From Fasciolopsis buskii (lineage: Eukaryota > Platyhelminthes > Trematoda > Plagiorchiida > Fasciolidae): DNA of 64,000 nt. The stretch lies in assembly GCA_008360955.1 (NCBI GenBank), contig LUCM01003854.1, positions 1 to 64,000 of the forward strand, given 5' to 3'. The notes below the pieces were generated by a model, which was not told the origin of the DNA, made no database searches, and saw only the letters and a program-made list of their open reading frames with translations. The position numbers were made by a program, and so were the translations under genes. Positions 1 to 11,095 of this stretch are shown piece by piece (within the stretch, counting starts at the first letter, position 1; each line of letters opens with the position of its first letter).

Positions 1-1
1 A

Positions 2-122
2 GCGTCCGCTTGGCCTGCGCCTTCCTCAGCTTTCGGTCCTGGTTTGGGATCGGATGTTGATCCAATTCCATCTGATTTATCATCCCTCAATCCTATGCAG
101 GAACCTCAGGGTCTCAAAATGG
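2..122 (+). CDS. GW182/TNRC6-like protein, internal exon, 5' end outside the window
   Basis: The frame from base 2 is open for 40 codons and reads ASAWPAPSSAFGPGLG, then DPIPSDLSSLNPMQ. It ends at a strong donor (ATGG|GTTAGT) with one base of a Gly codon left over (phase 1). The acceptor at 2001-2002 supplies the other two bases, so the exons join in frame. The Trp/Gly/Pro/Ser-rich low-complexity composition fits the region upstream of the RRM in GW182 proteins. The F-x-PG and DP pieces loosely recall the conserved segment N-terminal to the vertebrate TNRC6 RRM, but I would not call a PAM2 motif. GW182 proteins bind Argonaute and recruit deadenylases in miRNA silencing. Most of the protein, including the Argonaute-binding GW repeats, lies before the window. 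Identity is inferred mainly from the next exon. Confidence 0.65.
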
Positions 123-350
123 GTTAGTTCTCATAGTTTTCGATCTTTTCCTCAATCGTCCATATACAAAATATGCGTGTAGTACTCGTGGCTTTCATGA
201 ATCATAATTCTGTTTTACAATAAAATAGGTTCCATGGCAACAAAAAACAACTTATCATCTCTATGACTGTTACTTCCCCCACTATTTTACATTTTCCAAT
301 TAGTGTTATTTACATGTGATAATGGCACCGTGCTTGTTGTCAAGCTCGTG

Positions 351-373
351 ATATATATATATATATATATATA
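351..373. repeat. (AT)n microsatellite
   Basis: About eleven AT units lie inside intron 1. Confidence 0.95.
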
Positions 374-1020
374 ATATTGCTATTGGTTATTTGGTTGTCA
401 TCACTGTCATATCAGTTGATTCCGATCGACTGTGCTTTTTACCGGAACCCAGTCCACGGCATTTTCCTATCTAACCGCAGTGCCCAGTGCGAATCTGATG
501 ATCTCAAGCAGTGAGATAGTGTATTTAGATATCCCCTGCTCATCATTTTTCGGCTTTTCCGTACGCCCTCCATATGCCCCCTCCTCCCTTTCCATCTGCT
601 ATTTTATTTAACACTTTTACCAGAAAAATGTGGATGTGATAAGCGTGCATGCTCTCAGCCGATTATCATTCGTTGTCGTTACTGTCCAGTAGTAATAGTT
701 AATTCATCCAAAAAGGTATTCTTCAGTGGTATATTATATGAAAGACCTACGGCAGGTTCCAGTCCTTTTCGATTAGGTTTCTTGGATTCACTAGATAATT
801 CTGCTCCAGTATGCGTTTATTGCACATGTGTGACATGTAACCGTTTAACCGTGGGTATGGACTAACCTCATTTGCGAAAATATTACCTTGTTATTCCGCA
901 TCTCACGATGTTTGCTGTCACTGATAATGCGAAACAAGCCACACATTCTAGAACTACTCCAATCAGATTGTGATCACAAACTAAGTTGTTTTCCTTAGCT
1001 AGGTTTTTATGATATACTTG

Positions 1021-1242
1021 GAGCATGGGTACGGTAAAAGTAGCCGTGTCTCATGGCTACAAGGCCCACCACACGGAGAAAGGGGAAACCGGCAACCGTG
1101 ACCTTGTTCAGTCACAAGGTCCCATTAGGTCAGGCAAGCGATAGCTAGTTGTCATCTACCACTAAAGTGACCGGTGGATCTGGGATTCGAACCTCTGACT
1201 TTCTTGGTGATAGGCGCTTAATCGACTTTGCCACTGCCGGCC
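1021..1242 (-). mobile_element. SINE-2, tRNA-derived, single copy in the window
   Basis: Read on the minus strand, 1171-1240 starts with GGCAGTGGCAAAGTCGATTA, which resembles pol III box A of a Ser/Leu-type tRNA, and later has the box B match GGTTCGAATCC. It ends in a closing CCACCG arm that pairs with the start. The adjoining 150 bases (1021-1170) form a non-tRNA body with the short internal dyad GACCTTGTTCAGTCACAAGGTC. This head-plus-body layout is typical of SINEs. The body differs from SINE-1 elsewhere in the window. The element is antisense to the host gene. Confidence 0.6.
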
Positions 1243-2002
1243 AATGGCCAAAGAATGCAGCATGATCGGTGACTACCAATATGGTCGTACTTATTTACCA
1301 CAGTTCTGTAGTATCCTGAATTAACTGCTCAAGCATCGTTAAACATCTTTTGCGTTCGCAGAATTTGTCAAGTCTTTATTGTTCCTGTTTCTTCGTCACC
1401 CTCGCCAGTACCGCTTATCTCACATTGAAACGACCAGCAACGTTTGAACCAGCAACGTTTCTGGTGAGATAAAGTAAGGATGTTAGTACTTGTAAACCGT
1501 TTTAGATGGATTCCGAATACACAGAAGATGCAGTGCATCGGTTGTGAGTCTTGTGAAATCAACATGCTCTCCTGTCTATGGGGCCTACGGCACCAGTGTG
1601 AAGGAACTGCTAACCCTTACTTGATAACTTGGTATCTCACGAAACCGTACAAAATTTCGAGAGATCGGACATTGTGACCAGCCTGGAGCCAGCGAATCGC
1701 CATCTGACTACCGAGTCGCATTTTCGACCACTGCCCTTAGATCTAAAGTTTGTTTGAATCGTAGGTGTTGGGTTAGTCGACATCCGACGGAAAGTAGTGA
1801 ACTGGCACAATAATCTACATTAAGCACAGTCTGTCAGTGTTTGTGGTTGATAATAGTAGATACCGTTACCTTTTCTCATTTTCATCTTCTTTTTACATTG
1901 TTCGATTTTTTTGTCTGCAAACTTACTGTGGTTGAGTACGCTTCACATTTTCCTCGCCTCTTTTGAGTCTATGTGGCATCTCTAATCGCAAAATCTTTGC
2001 AG

Positions 2003-2661
2003 GTTCGGGTTCATTCCTTTGGGAGTCGGGTCCTTGGTCCGGCTCATCTGGGCCTCGTGGTGCTTCGGCCTCACTGGACGTGCCAGGCGTTTCCACCGGT
2101 GTTTTCAATTCCTCTGACCGTCTTTGGCAGAGCACGACAACTGCCAATGCATATCCAAATAGGCATCAGTATGCCTCGTATTCAAACTTTTCTCCGTTAG
2201 TTGACCCGATTTGGACCGAACTAGGTGATACCAAATTGGGCGCAGGTGGAGGCAGTTCGGACATACATCGTTCACCTACAGCAACTACTGGGGAACTCAC
2301 AGATTCCTCCCTTCCCGATACGAATACAGCGAATCGGGCAGTGGGCGCTCGAGCCTGGCTACTGGTTCACAACATTCCACCACATGTAGCCGTGGGCACA
2401 CTCAAAACAGCCGTCACTACCTGCCTAACAAGTTTTTATCAGGAACAGGGTATAGACGCTCAGCAACATTTGGATTTTGAATTGCATCCTAACATGTCCG
2501 CTCGGTGGGTGTTATTGGGCCTTGCCGGTGCGTCAGAGAGTGCTCTGGTTCAAGATTATCTCGAAAGCGCTGGTGGTAACGCTGGTCAGACAAATGGTCA
2601 TTACGGAGCGGTAAAATCGATTACACCTTCGGATGCACTTCAACGTTTACAAGATATTCAG
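2003..2661 (+). CDS. GW182/TNRC6-like protein, exon encoding the RRM
   Basis: The acceptor is TTTGCAG| and the donor ATTCAG|GTAATC; the exon enters in phase 1 and ends in phase 0. It encodes 219 residues. The first half is Gly/Ser/Thr-rich with scattered Trp (FLWESGPWSG, RLWQS, PIWTELG), like the silencing region of GW182 proteins. From about 2347 the segment AWLLVHNIPPHVAVGTLKTA matches the start of the GW182 RRM in position-specific residues (W-L-L, N, P, G-T-L-K/R-T). The strand FELHPNMSARWVLLGL and a helix follow. The last helix, SDALQRLQDIQ, corresponds to the helix closing the family's RRM. The RRM has longer loops than vertebrate TNRC6. In this family the RRM is not a canonical RNA binder, and flanking Trp motifs contact CCR4-NOT and PAN2-PAN3. 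The ATG at 1963 is intronic, not a start codon. Confidence 0.75.
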
Positions 2662-3358
2662 GTAATCCATTACTTTACCGCTCCTAACGATCATCTTGAA
2701 ATGGGATTATAAAGTGTTCGGTAATAGTTTTGCGTATTATAGCTAGTCTACTTCTCATTCGCTTTACTTTTTTCTATTGACGTCGATTACACCTGGCTGC
2801 AATGCGTGAGATACATTCACCTTCATTTTTCCTCATTGCTTTAGGTCTAAATCACTTTCACTGATAAGGTTTAGTGTGTTGATTTTTCCGAGGCAGCAGC
2901 GAACCAAGCGGATCTAAAATATGATGCCGATAAGTTTATCGCATGTGCTTTCTGCCTGAAGATGCCGGGTAATATTTAAATCAACTGCGAATGATATTCA
3001 TTGTCAATCGCTAGAATTTGTGTTAGGGCATAATTCCCTGAGATTCCGAGTGGTCTTTATCTTTTTCATCCCCTCGTGCCTTGCACATCGCGTCGACTGG
3101 ACTCACTTCACTTCTTATTCAACTCATTCCTATCCCCAACTTTTTCTCTTCCCTTCCTCTGCCTATTCATAATACCCCCCCACAGACAGCATGTCAGATA
3201 CTTTTAATAGTTTGCTGTCAACTAGTGTTGTAAGTGATACTCAATCAGGCAGCTTGCATTTTCTTGAGCTTCGTCAACCTCGGCTCTTTCCATGAGCGCG
3301 GTCTCACAAGTGGTGGTCAACTGGCTTGTTTATCCCCCACAATGAATTCACTTCCGAT

Positions 3359-3380
3359 TGATCATCATCATCATCATCAT
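3359..3380. repeat. (CAT)n microsatellite
   Basis: Seven ATC/CAT units, intronic. One reading frame gives a run of histidines, which is only a by-product of the repeat. Confidence 0.9.
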
Positions 3381-3599
3381 CGTTCAGCGTTAAACAGCAA
3401 TGCAAGTCTCATTGACCGTTGCCTTTCCCCAGAGTTAAACGTTTGTATAAAAAGACTGAATATCCAATGGGAACAGGGAGTGGACCTACAAAGGCGGGAA
3501 AAGATAAGATGCTGCTGCAGCCAACACACGGAACACAGCCTAACTGTACAAACGCACGTGTTTTCAATCATTCTGATTCGATAGAAAATGACAGCACGA

Positions 3600-4205
3600 T
3601 CACCACTGTTCACGGTTCACTGCCATATCCTTCAGTGTCTCCAGCCAGCAAGTCGACGAATCTTTCGCACCCCAACCACGAAGACGAAAACGTGAAACAC
3701 TTACTTTACCTGAATCCGCTATGCAATTTCTCGTCCCACGTTGCCAGGTCATCTGTTGGCTTCCACATGGCTTCTTCCATTCCTTGGGAGAAAAACACAA
3801 AATAGGGCACGGTATGGTAGACGAGTGTTCGCCATAAACAAAACGTGACCCACCCACAGTGGTCTACTAGGTCACAGCCTCCTTCTGTCTCCTCCTAAGG
3901 CCTTTTCCATCGCCTCGTCCATGATGAGGTTGATTAAGAATAGAGAGATGGGACACCATTGTCGGAAGCCGCTAGTCGTTTCGAATGAACTTGGTAGATC
4001 ACCGTATACCCTCACGCGACCGTAGGTATGTGAGTGTAATGCTCGCAACAGGTTCACAGACGTGAATCTTGTAGTAGTGTCATTTAATCGCTCCTCCACA
4101 GAGCCGGACGTAGAGTCGTGCTCCGTGACATTTGGGACGTAGGGTGTGTGCCGTTATGCGACGAGTCGTTTGTGTTACACATCTTTAAGAAGACACTGGT
4201 TGTAG
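3600..4205 (-). mobile_element. LINE-A copy 1: RTE-like non-LTR retrotransposon, internally deleted
   Basis: On the minus strand, 4099 down to 3872 encodes a reverse transcriptase piece: LLRALHSHTYGRVRVYGDL, then SFETTSGFRQWCPISLFLIN and MDEAMEKALG. These match RT blocks 3-4 (the usual GVRQGCPLSPFLFN). Only a few bases later, at about 3857-3600, comes the C-terminal end of the same family: VGHVLFMANTRLPYRALF, then KEWKKPCGSQQMTWQRGTRN and GWGAKDSSTCWLETLKDMAV. The catalytic YADD block and roughly 900 bases between are missing, so this copy has a large internal deletion plus a frameshift. It lies antisense in intron 2 of the GW182-like gene. Further sequence 3' of the LINE (about 3487-3600) resembles the region after copy 3 at 29925-30000. 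Confidence 0.8.
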
Positions 4206-5715
4206 TAATCTTCGGGAAATCAGCTTAATTCTGATCGTTTCTGATGTCTTAGCTTCGGTAGTGGTGCATTGTCTGACATCGGTTCCCGAGATTAGGGTCT
4301 GCGAAAAGTGGGCCTGCTTTTGCCTAGGTTGAGATTACACCGAGCAAAATCTTATCCTTCCCCGATTAGTCGAAACGCGCTCGAAATGTGCGTGCGACTC
4401 GGTAAACTGAGCTGCGCTATCTATTGATGCATATGTAAATGTTAGCTAGTCTCTTGCGGCCCCTGTACTCGAGTACATACGGTCGCCGAGATTGTACAGT
4501 GAACTATCAAGTTCATTCGCGACGGGGGACGGTGTTCGTCAAGGGTCCCTCATCTCTATTCTCGAGCGGTGGTAGTAGTGAACTAGATATTGTATAAAAG
4601 GAAGTTGATATTGTTGACCATTTCATTTACCCGAATAGCTTAACTAATGATTGTAACATTTTGGTACTAGTAAACATTCGTGCATCCAAGGCTCGGGCGG
4701 TGTTTACTAGACTGGAGTTTGTATACTCAAGAAGTTTGTTTCTTAGTGCATTTTGGCCATTGACTATTGCGCAGTTTCGCTAGGATTGTTGACCGTGTTG
4801 TCCCGTAGCCATCACCTCAGTCCAGTGACGATGAAATTTTCACTCAACGTACCCGACCGTCCATCAGATGGTTGTTCTTGTTGTATTCAATGCATACCAG
4901 CGCATATATAAACTATAGCGAGTGGAGTTCTTTACCTTGGCTCGGTTGAAGCTACCCCGAAACTAGCAGTGCTTATCTCCAGTTTTCAGCTTGTTAGTAC
5001 TTTCGATAGTCAGGGTCGGGAACATTGTGACCAGTGTTTGTATTCTTATATTCACTCTGTTTGATCTTACCATTTTTAGTTTTCCCTTCTCCATTGCCAC
5101 GCTGATTGTTTTGTTTCTCGGTCAAGATGTTGATTACTGATCGGCATCACTAGTGAACTGGCAGGTGGCTTTCACAATTATTGCCATACTTGGCACAAAT
5201 TAGATTCCATTGTAGCCGTGACTGGAGTGGTTTATGGAGTCTACTTGCCTTCAGTTGTCTATATTTTTATGCATTTTCGGCACGTTGGAGTTTATATAAC
5301 TGCCATGGGAATCAAATCGAAAAAGAAGACCGCAAAGGTAAATGCGGTAAAATCCAACGTGATGGTTTTCCATGCTTATCTTTCAAGTCTAATTGTCTAC
5401 AATGTTTCCTTGTTTATTTATGGTTGTTCTACTTACCGAAAGTCCAAGTCGATGTAGTGTACCTCGGGTTCTTTGTCACAGTATCCGGTCGGCGAAAATC
5501 GGAGCGAAACAAAACCATTCATAAACCGCTGGAAGTCGATGACTGCCGTTCTAGTGCATACACATTTTCATTACTTCATATCAAGAATAACCCTCCCTGT
5601 TTCGAATAGCGCTGATGATTAAAATATTCGGCTCCTACACCTCTGCTAGTGTACACTGTCTTATGGTGGAAGGAGGGCACTATGGGCCCTTTTGCTGATG
5701 CGTCACACTAGCTGC

Positions 5716-5852
5716 GACCAAGCGAAGACAGTGTCAAGGTCGTGGTGGGTATTCGTTCGGCAAGTGTTCACTCCGTAGAGTGCCACAACAGACTGATGGT
5801 GACATCAGTCTATTGTGGCACACTCTTGACACTGCGCCCGCTTGTCTTCGGC
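5716..5852. repeat. Foldback (long inverted repeat) sequence
   Basis: Arms 5778-5798 and 5803-5825 are complementary over about 21 pairs with one C-A mismatch and a two-base bulge, closed by the 4-base loop GTGA. Outer segments continue the pairing with interruptions: GTGTCAAG at 5731 pairs with CTTGACAC at 5825, and GAAGACA near 5725 pairs with TGTCTTC near 5843. It could be a small foldback transposon. A 4-base loop argues against a standard pre-miRNA. Confidence 0.6.
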
Positions 5853-7061
5853 TGTTCAATTGTTGAATGTAAATCTATCTTATTTACAGCTAACCAGCAA
5901 CATAATAGCCTTTTCGTTGTCCGCAAAATGAGATTACTCCAAGGCGCATACACGCTTGCCCCTATTTGAGTCGACTCCAAATGGCAAATATCAGACACGC
6001 CGATTGTAGCCAATAAACACGGTGTGACAAACGGTGGGTTGACTGGCGTTAAACGACCAACCAATAGCTGCCGACTTAGTACCGCGTCTACCTTGTTAAA
6101 TTCTTGTTTGCTTCTATGCCACTTGAAGTTTCAGGTCTCTTGGTGTAATTTCTTCGTCCTTTTGATCTTCGAGTCTGTGGGGTAAACTTCTATAGAATTC
6201 ATGATACCTACATGTTCACAAAATGGTGTTCATTTGATTCTTCGCGGAATATCTCGTACATCCACTGTAGTTTTGCTGGACCCATGTTTCACAATTGTCC
6301 AGTTTATCATTAGCCGTAGCACAATATGTGAAGTAAATATCCAATTGACGTAGTAGTGGCAATAACATTAATTATAATAAATCGTTCTGTCTTGTATGTT
6401 CGGAAGACCAAAACCGTTTTTCACAATTCTCAAAGCTGTGAGTTTCGTCACACTAAAGAAGGAGTTCATATTTGTCGATTTTGTTTGTCCAGTAAAAACC
6501 ATCGAGTAAAAAAAGTGCCAATAATGTGCACATCTTCAGTTGTCTGTTTTTCACAACTGTCAACTCGCCATTATCATTCAATGTTATCGGCTGGTTAAAT
6601 TAGTTCTGTTTAACTTCGTAAATCATGGACTTTGTAAGATAAATTAGTCGTGGTTTGTCGGATGTGTGAAACAGTCAGTTCATGAGCCGATGCAGTTGGT
6701 TGATCTGGCAAGCGAGAAGAACATCCAAGGCAAATCAAGCTTGTTACAGTCTGTAAACCACGTGAACAAGATTGTGTGCAGTGAAGTACAACTTGTTGCC
6801 TTTTTACTACTCAGTTCAACCGGTACTGTCGTAGTGTGTGTCTGTGTCCGTGCGAGTGGGTGTGTAAAAAGTGCTCAACGATCAACTCATGGCGCGCTTG
6901 TGTTGCTTTATCTCCCTGTGGCTGCCTGAATCGGGAACGAGGGTATGTTTTGAGTATTTTTCAGTTTTTGTGCAATCCAAGTTCTGCACCATAGCAATTT
7001 TAACATACGGAATGAGCCAAATATTCTTAACAATCCGGTTGAAATTTAATTCCAATTTTAG

Positions 7062-7250
7062 TCACTAGCCTCGCGCCTCAAAGGACTCGGGACGGAGAAT
7101 TCCCCTTCCAACACGACCGGCCCACAGTCACTGTCAGTGCTCAATTTTGTGAACCCTACCGTTGTCAGTTCCAGCGATCTAACCAATCCCGGCACTGGAA
7201 CCCCGGAATCCGCTAGCGCCACCTCACAACAACCCGGTGACAAAACCTGA
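7062..7250 (+). CDS. GW182/TNRC6-like protein, last coding exon
   Basis: The acceptor CCAATTTTAG| is followed by 62 codons and TGA at 7248-7250. The exon starts in phase 0, matching the phase 0 end of the RRM exon. The peptide begins SLASRLKGLGTENSPSNTTG and is rich in Ser, Thr, Pro and Asn, with no Trp. A Ser/Pro-rich tail after the RRM is the expected position for the GW182 C terminus, but the tail itself is not conserved enough to identify. The open frame stops at the first TGA, and no donor is evident before it. Joined to the two upstream exons this gives about 322 residues of the protein C terminus. The alternative is an unseen short exon between 2661 and 7062. Confidence 0.6.
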   Translation, partial: SLASRLKGLGTENSPSNTTGPQSLSVLNFVNPTVVSSSDLTNPGTGTPESASATSQQPGDKT

Positions 7251-10130
7251 TCTTCTCCCCACTGGATTGTCGATATCAACTCCGCTAATCACCATGTCGC
7301 CCTTCCTAAACCGTAGATGTCGGTACAAATGACAGTGGCACAACCACTACCAACATTACCACAGCCGCCACAACAGCACGATGTCCACTGGCAACACTGC
7401 AATGATTCGTCCATATCCTTCGTTCACTTCAACTTGTCCATTGAACTTGTGTTCCTTTGCCCTTTGGGCAATTACACACATGTCATATTCATGCCAGCCC
7501 CGTCACATGTGCATTCTCGTCGTGAATATTTCCTCCAACCTCCTGTGCGCATGCGTGTATAGCACGTCAAGCCCAGGTGTTCGATCGGTGTTCGTCCACC
7601 ACTGGCATGTTAGTCAATCTGGTTTGAGCAAGTATCCGTTTGTCACAGATTCGATCAGTTGACTTGGCTGCTTCAACTCGATACATACATTTGTATATCG
7701 TACGCATACGTTCGTAAATGGCAGCTCGTCGGTGCCATTGGTTGACTTTTGATGTTGCTGACATCATTCGTCTTTGTCGCAGCTGTGGCCTGTGTGTACT
7801 TATTTGTGTGCGCACCCGTGTGTGCGGGGCGCGCAGTTGTTTATGCATAAAGTAGCTCGTTTCCATTATGTCAGCAGATCCTCACGTGAGCTCTGAAAAA
7901 GTAGCCACGATCGACTTAGCGATAGTAGCGGCAGCATTCAATCTGTGAAATGTCTATCGATTACCTGTTCGGATCTATCAACATATCCAGACACGTATGC
8001 TCCAGCAAAGACGCACGCATTTAAACGTAACACGATGCTTGTTATTTTTGTAAATGATTCTCACTCACTCAACTAGACTGGTGGTTGCATACTCTTGTTA
8101 GTTGGTCACGCGCGAGCCGATCTATCTCTATTTTGGTTTTGATTCCCCGTCCTATGTTTTCCAGTGAGAGAGAAAGAGAGCAACTGTGTTACACACTATA
8201 CTGCCAAATTTGCCCACTTGGGGTGATCGCTTTCATACGAGATGAGCATATTCGTGCCTGTAATCCCTACCACAACCTCTTTTGAGTTCGGTTCTTCTAT
8301 GTCCGGATCCGCCAGGAGGTTTGCGGCCTATTTGGGCTGAGTGTATCCAGCGTCGTTATTGTTTCTTTTATCTTCACTCACTACTGATGTTGATTCCCCC
8401 GATGTGGACGTGTCCGTTTGTGCATAATCTTCGTACTGTTCACGCATGGATTAGCGAACAAATGCAGTGGGGCGTTTGCCGTGAGTTCACCGTATTACCA
8501 GGACACATCGGGCAACACCACGCCACGCCGAGTGAGGTCTTTTGTCGCACAAAGTTAATCACGTGTGTCCTCGCACCAAATCTCCCGTCACACGTTTTTC
8601 AAGCCTTGGTTGTCTTCACACACACACACATGCATACGCTCATATCAACCATGATCTACATCTGGTGTTGACAGGCGGCCAATAAGCTGGCCACATTCAC
8701 AACTGATTGACTATTCGTTCATTATCACCTGTTCTTGATAACTTTTTTTACATATATACAAAATCAATGTTCTCATTATTTTAAATGCTGTGCTTATTCT
8801 TTCATCGCTAGATTTCATGTCTCATTTCCAGGCGAATTCACTCTGCGATGATCATGACATGTTCAATGATCGTATATTCTATTAGTTCATATCTTCCCTT
8901 TTTAATACAATCTGTGGCGGCTCGTTGCCACACTGATACTCGAACTATTGGGGTGGCGATTTCACCCGCGTTTCAGTCTGCCGCCACGCTCTTGTGAAAT
9001 TTCAGGTCATCCCCCGGTCCTTTTTTCTCCGTTCCTACGTGCGCTGTTGTTTTTCACGTCCGTACATACACAAACACCCGCTAGATATCTGATAGTTCGA
9101 TTTGTGACTAAGAGTGTACTCGGTTCTGTATTTCCCCCTTGTGCCACCTCATCGTCTCGAATGTGTTTGGATATTGTTAAGTCAGCGCTACCAGCTCGAG
9201 CTCCATTACTCGCGTTCCTTTTGTTACGTATGGTTTTGTTCCAGCATGATTTCTCCTCCCTGAGCCATCCCTCGCTAATCGGTATACTGATTGTTTTTTC
9301 ACGTGTTTGAACTCCGGGGTGTTCGCTGTGGTGTCATCGTCATTCACGTAGTCTCTTGTCTCTTACCACATTCTCCGTTGACCGGGCTACATCATGGTGA
9401 TGCATTAACATACCTCCGAATGAGTCATTTGATATGAACGATCGCATTGTTTTGTTCATTTTCATCTCGTTTTGGATGTAAGTTCCATATTGTTTTTGTT
9501 CCCTATCTCGCGCTCGATGTGTCTGTGCGCATATTCTTCACCGAAAGTCGGCTCTCCCTCTTCTACCTCGACCGTTTCCACTGCTCTCTTTGACGAAGCG
9601 CGGACGCCGATATTGTTCCAGTGCATTATGTCCCCAACGATTACCGTGTTGTTCTTTCAGTCGGCATTTGTCGGATTTGTACTGTTCCCGTTTACTATCA
9701 TATTCAAAGCAGACGTCGATTTTCAGCCAGTCACTTGCAAGAAGCTGAATGAAAATAACCATCTTTGTGCCGTACTGCATTTCTCTTTCACATTCACCAA
9801 ACTCCAACTAGCCATGTGTGAATAGAACGGCCGATCTGACGTTGATATTGCTATCCTGTTTTGATGTCATCTATTCCATTGCGCTATTCCGTCCGTACCA
9901 TTGTTACTTAACCTCTAAGACTGGTGTATAATTGCGCAAACAGGTAGGTTGGCATCTTTGGCTCCTAATTCCCTCTCTTTACTTCTCTTTCTATCTCTCA
10001 GACCTTTCTGGCCGTAAGTTAACTTACACTATGTGTTCCTTTACAATTGCCGGTCGAGTATGTTACGTAGCACATAACCAACTATGCAAGCTAATTTTGG
10101 CTCATTTTGAAATAAAATACGAAAAAGAAG
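7251..10130 (+). other. Probable long 3' UTR of the GW182-like gene
   Basis: From the stop codon to the first AATAAA (10111) there are no recognisable LINE or SINE fragments, in contrast to the rest of the window. The strand is pyrimidine-rich with many TGT and TTTG runs and a small CA repeat at 8619-8632. Long 3' UTRs are usual for TNRC6 genes. The open frames here (for example 8282-8671 and 9472-9825) are T-rich with no domain signature. The extent is an inference; the real polyadenylation site could be earlier and use a variant signal. Confidence 0.35.
10111..10116 (+). promoter_or_regulatory. Candidate polyadenylation signal AATAAA
   Basis: I found no earlier canonical AATAAA on this strand after the stop codon at 7250. 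It sits in an A-rich context with a T-rich stretch about 30 bases downstream. It is a candidate 3' end of the GW182-like transcript. Confidence 0.35.
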
Positions 10131-11040
10131 TCTGATAATGAAAAGTCATTATATACCTTATCGATTTTGATATTGTCGGTCACTCTCCTCCCCCACATCG
10201 CCGTTTCTCTGTGTATTTCTCTTTCGAGGCAAAGATATTTAAGCACACTGATTATGACGAAACACATGTTAGCGCCTGAGTGGCGTGTATCGGGTGATGG
10301 CTGTAGAACAGCTCTGTACTGGTGACTAATCATTTGTGGTACATGTCAACTTAATTGGGCTTGGCGACCCCGGGTTGTCATTTAGTCAGAGGAGCTTTAC
10401 AGTCCAATGCTTACCGGAATCGGACCTAACATCTTTGTAATTGAGACCTTATGTAGTTCTACGTCATCCCAAGTTTCAACGTCACGGTTGCCGCTCCCTT
10501 TCCTCGTGTAATAATGGACTCTGGTGGCTACGGTGAAGTGTACTTGTCAATTCGTCATCCGTATGCTGCACACTAGCTGCTCTGATGAATAGTATCAGCC
10601 AATCTACAATCACCATTTTCTCTAGAAGTTTTGCACAGTGGGTCACGGAATGGGAATTAGAGCACCTCGAAACAGGCGAACTGCACTTTGATAGATCATC
10701 TCGAGAACGGTGAACGGGATCTGCAGCCGCATTGACTCCAAGTATTCCATGCTCTGGCACATGTAAATCATATTGTTCGGTGGATGCATCGTTCAGTTGT
10801 GTGAAAGTTGCAGTCAGCAATTAGTAGACTTCTGTGTTAGGTTTCCAAGTTTCCGGCAAACCAGGAAAAATAATAAGGAATAGGAGAAAAAATAATAGAC
10901 CACAGGTTGCTCTATGCTTAACATTGAAGTATTGAAATCTCATGATAGGAATCGTCGAAGTTTCTCTTTTTCGCTATATGACAGGTGCGTTTCACTAGAC
11001 AGTAAATTCCATGGTCCGTAAAAACTCTGGAAGGCAGGGT

Positions 11041-11043
<3 letters not shown>

Positions 11044-11094
<51 letters not shown>
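11044..11094. repeat. (AT)n microsatellite
   Basis: About 51 bases of AT units with one G interruption. It creates the Ile-Tyr repeats seen in overlapping frames, which are not proteins. Confidence 0.95.

Positions 11095-11095
<1 letters not shown>

Larger units (their letters stand above)
123..2002 (+). other. Intron 1 of the GW182-like gene
   Basis: The intron has a GT donor at 123-124 and a TTTGCAG acceptor ending at 2002, and is 1,880 bases long. It contains an AT microsatellite at 351-373 and a reverse-oriented tRNA-derived SINE at about 1021-1242. I see no additional exon. The phase of the flanking exons (1 to 1) does not require one, but a small in-phase exon cannot be excluded. Confidence 0.6.
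2662..7061 (+). other. Intron 2 of the GW182-like gene
   Basis: The donor is CAG|GTAATC at 2662 and the acceptor AATTTTAG ends at 7061; both sides are phase 0. The 4.4 kb intron holds a deleted reverse-oriented LINE-A copy (3600-4205), a run of CAT repeats at 3359-3380 and a foldback sequence at 5716-5852. Open frames such as 5181-5609 (142 codons, Cys- and Phe-rich) show no family signature and overlap another open frame, so I treat them as chance. Confidence 0.5.

Noticed and set aside
1963..2002. ATG at 1963 as the start of a 249-residue single-exon protein.
   Set aside because: The first 13 codons lie upstream of a clear splice acceptor, and the frame also runs past the donor at 2661 into intron; the exon joins in phase with 2-122 and 7062-7250.
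3359..3380. A six-histidine run in an open frame, like an affinity tag.
   Set aside because: It is a CAT microsatellite in an intron; no vector sequence is present.
5181..5609. 142-codon open frame, possible membrane protein.
   Set aside because: It is intronic to the GW182-like gene, overlaps another long frame, and has no motif or splice logic.
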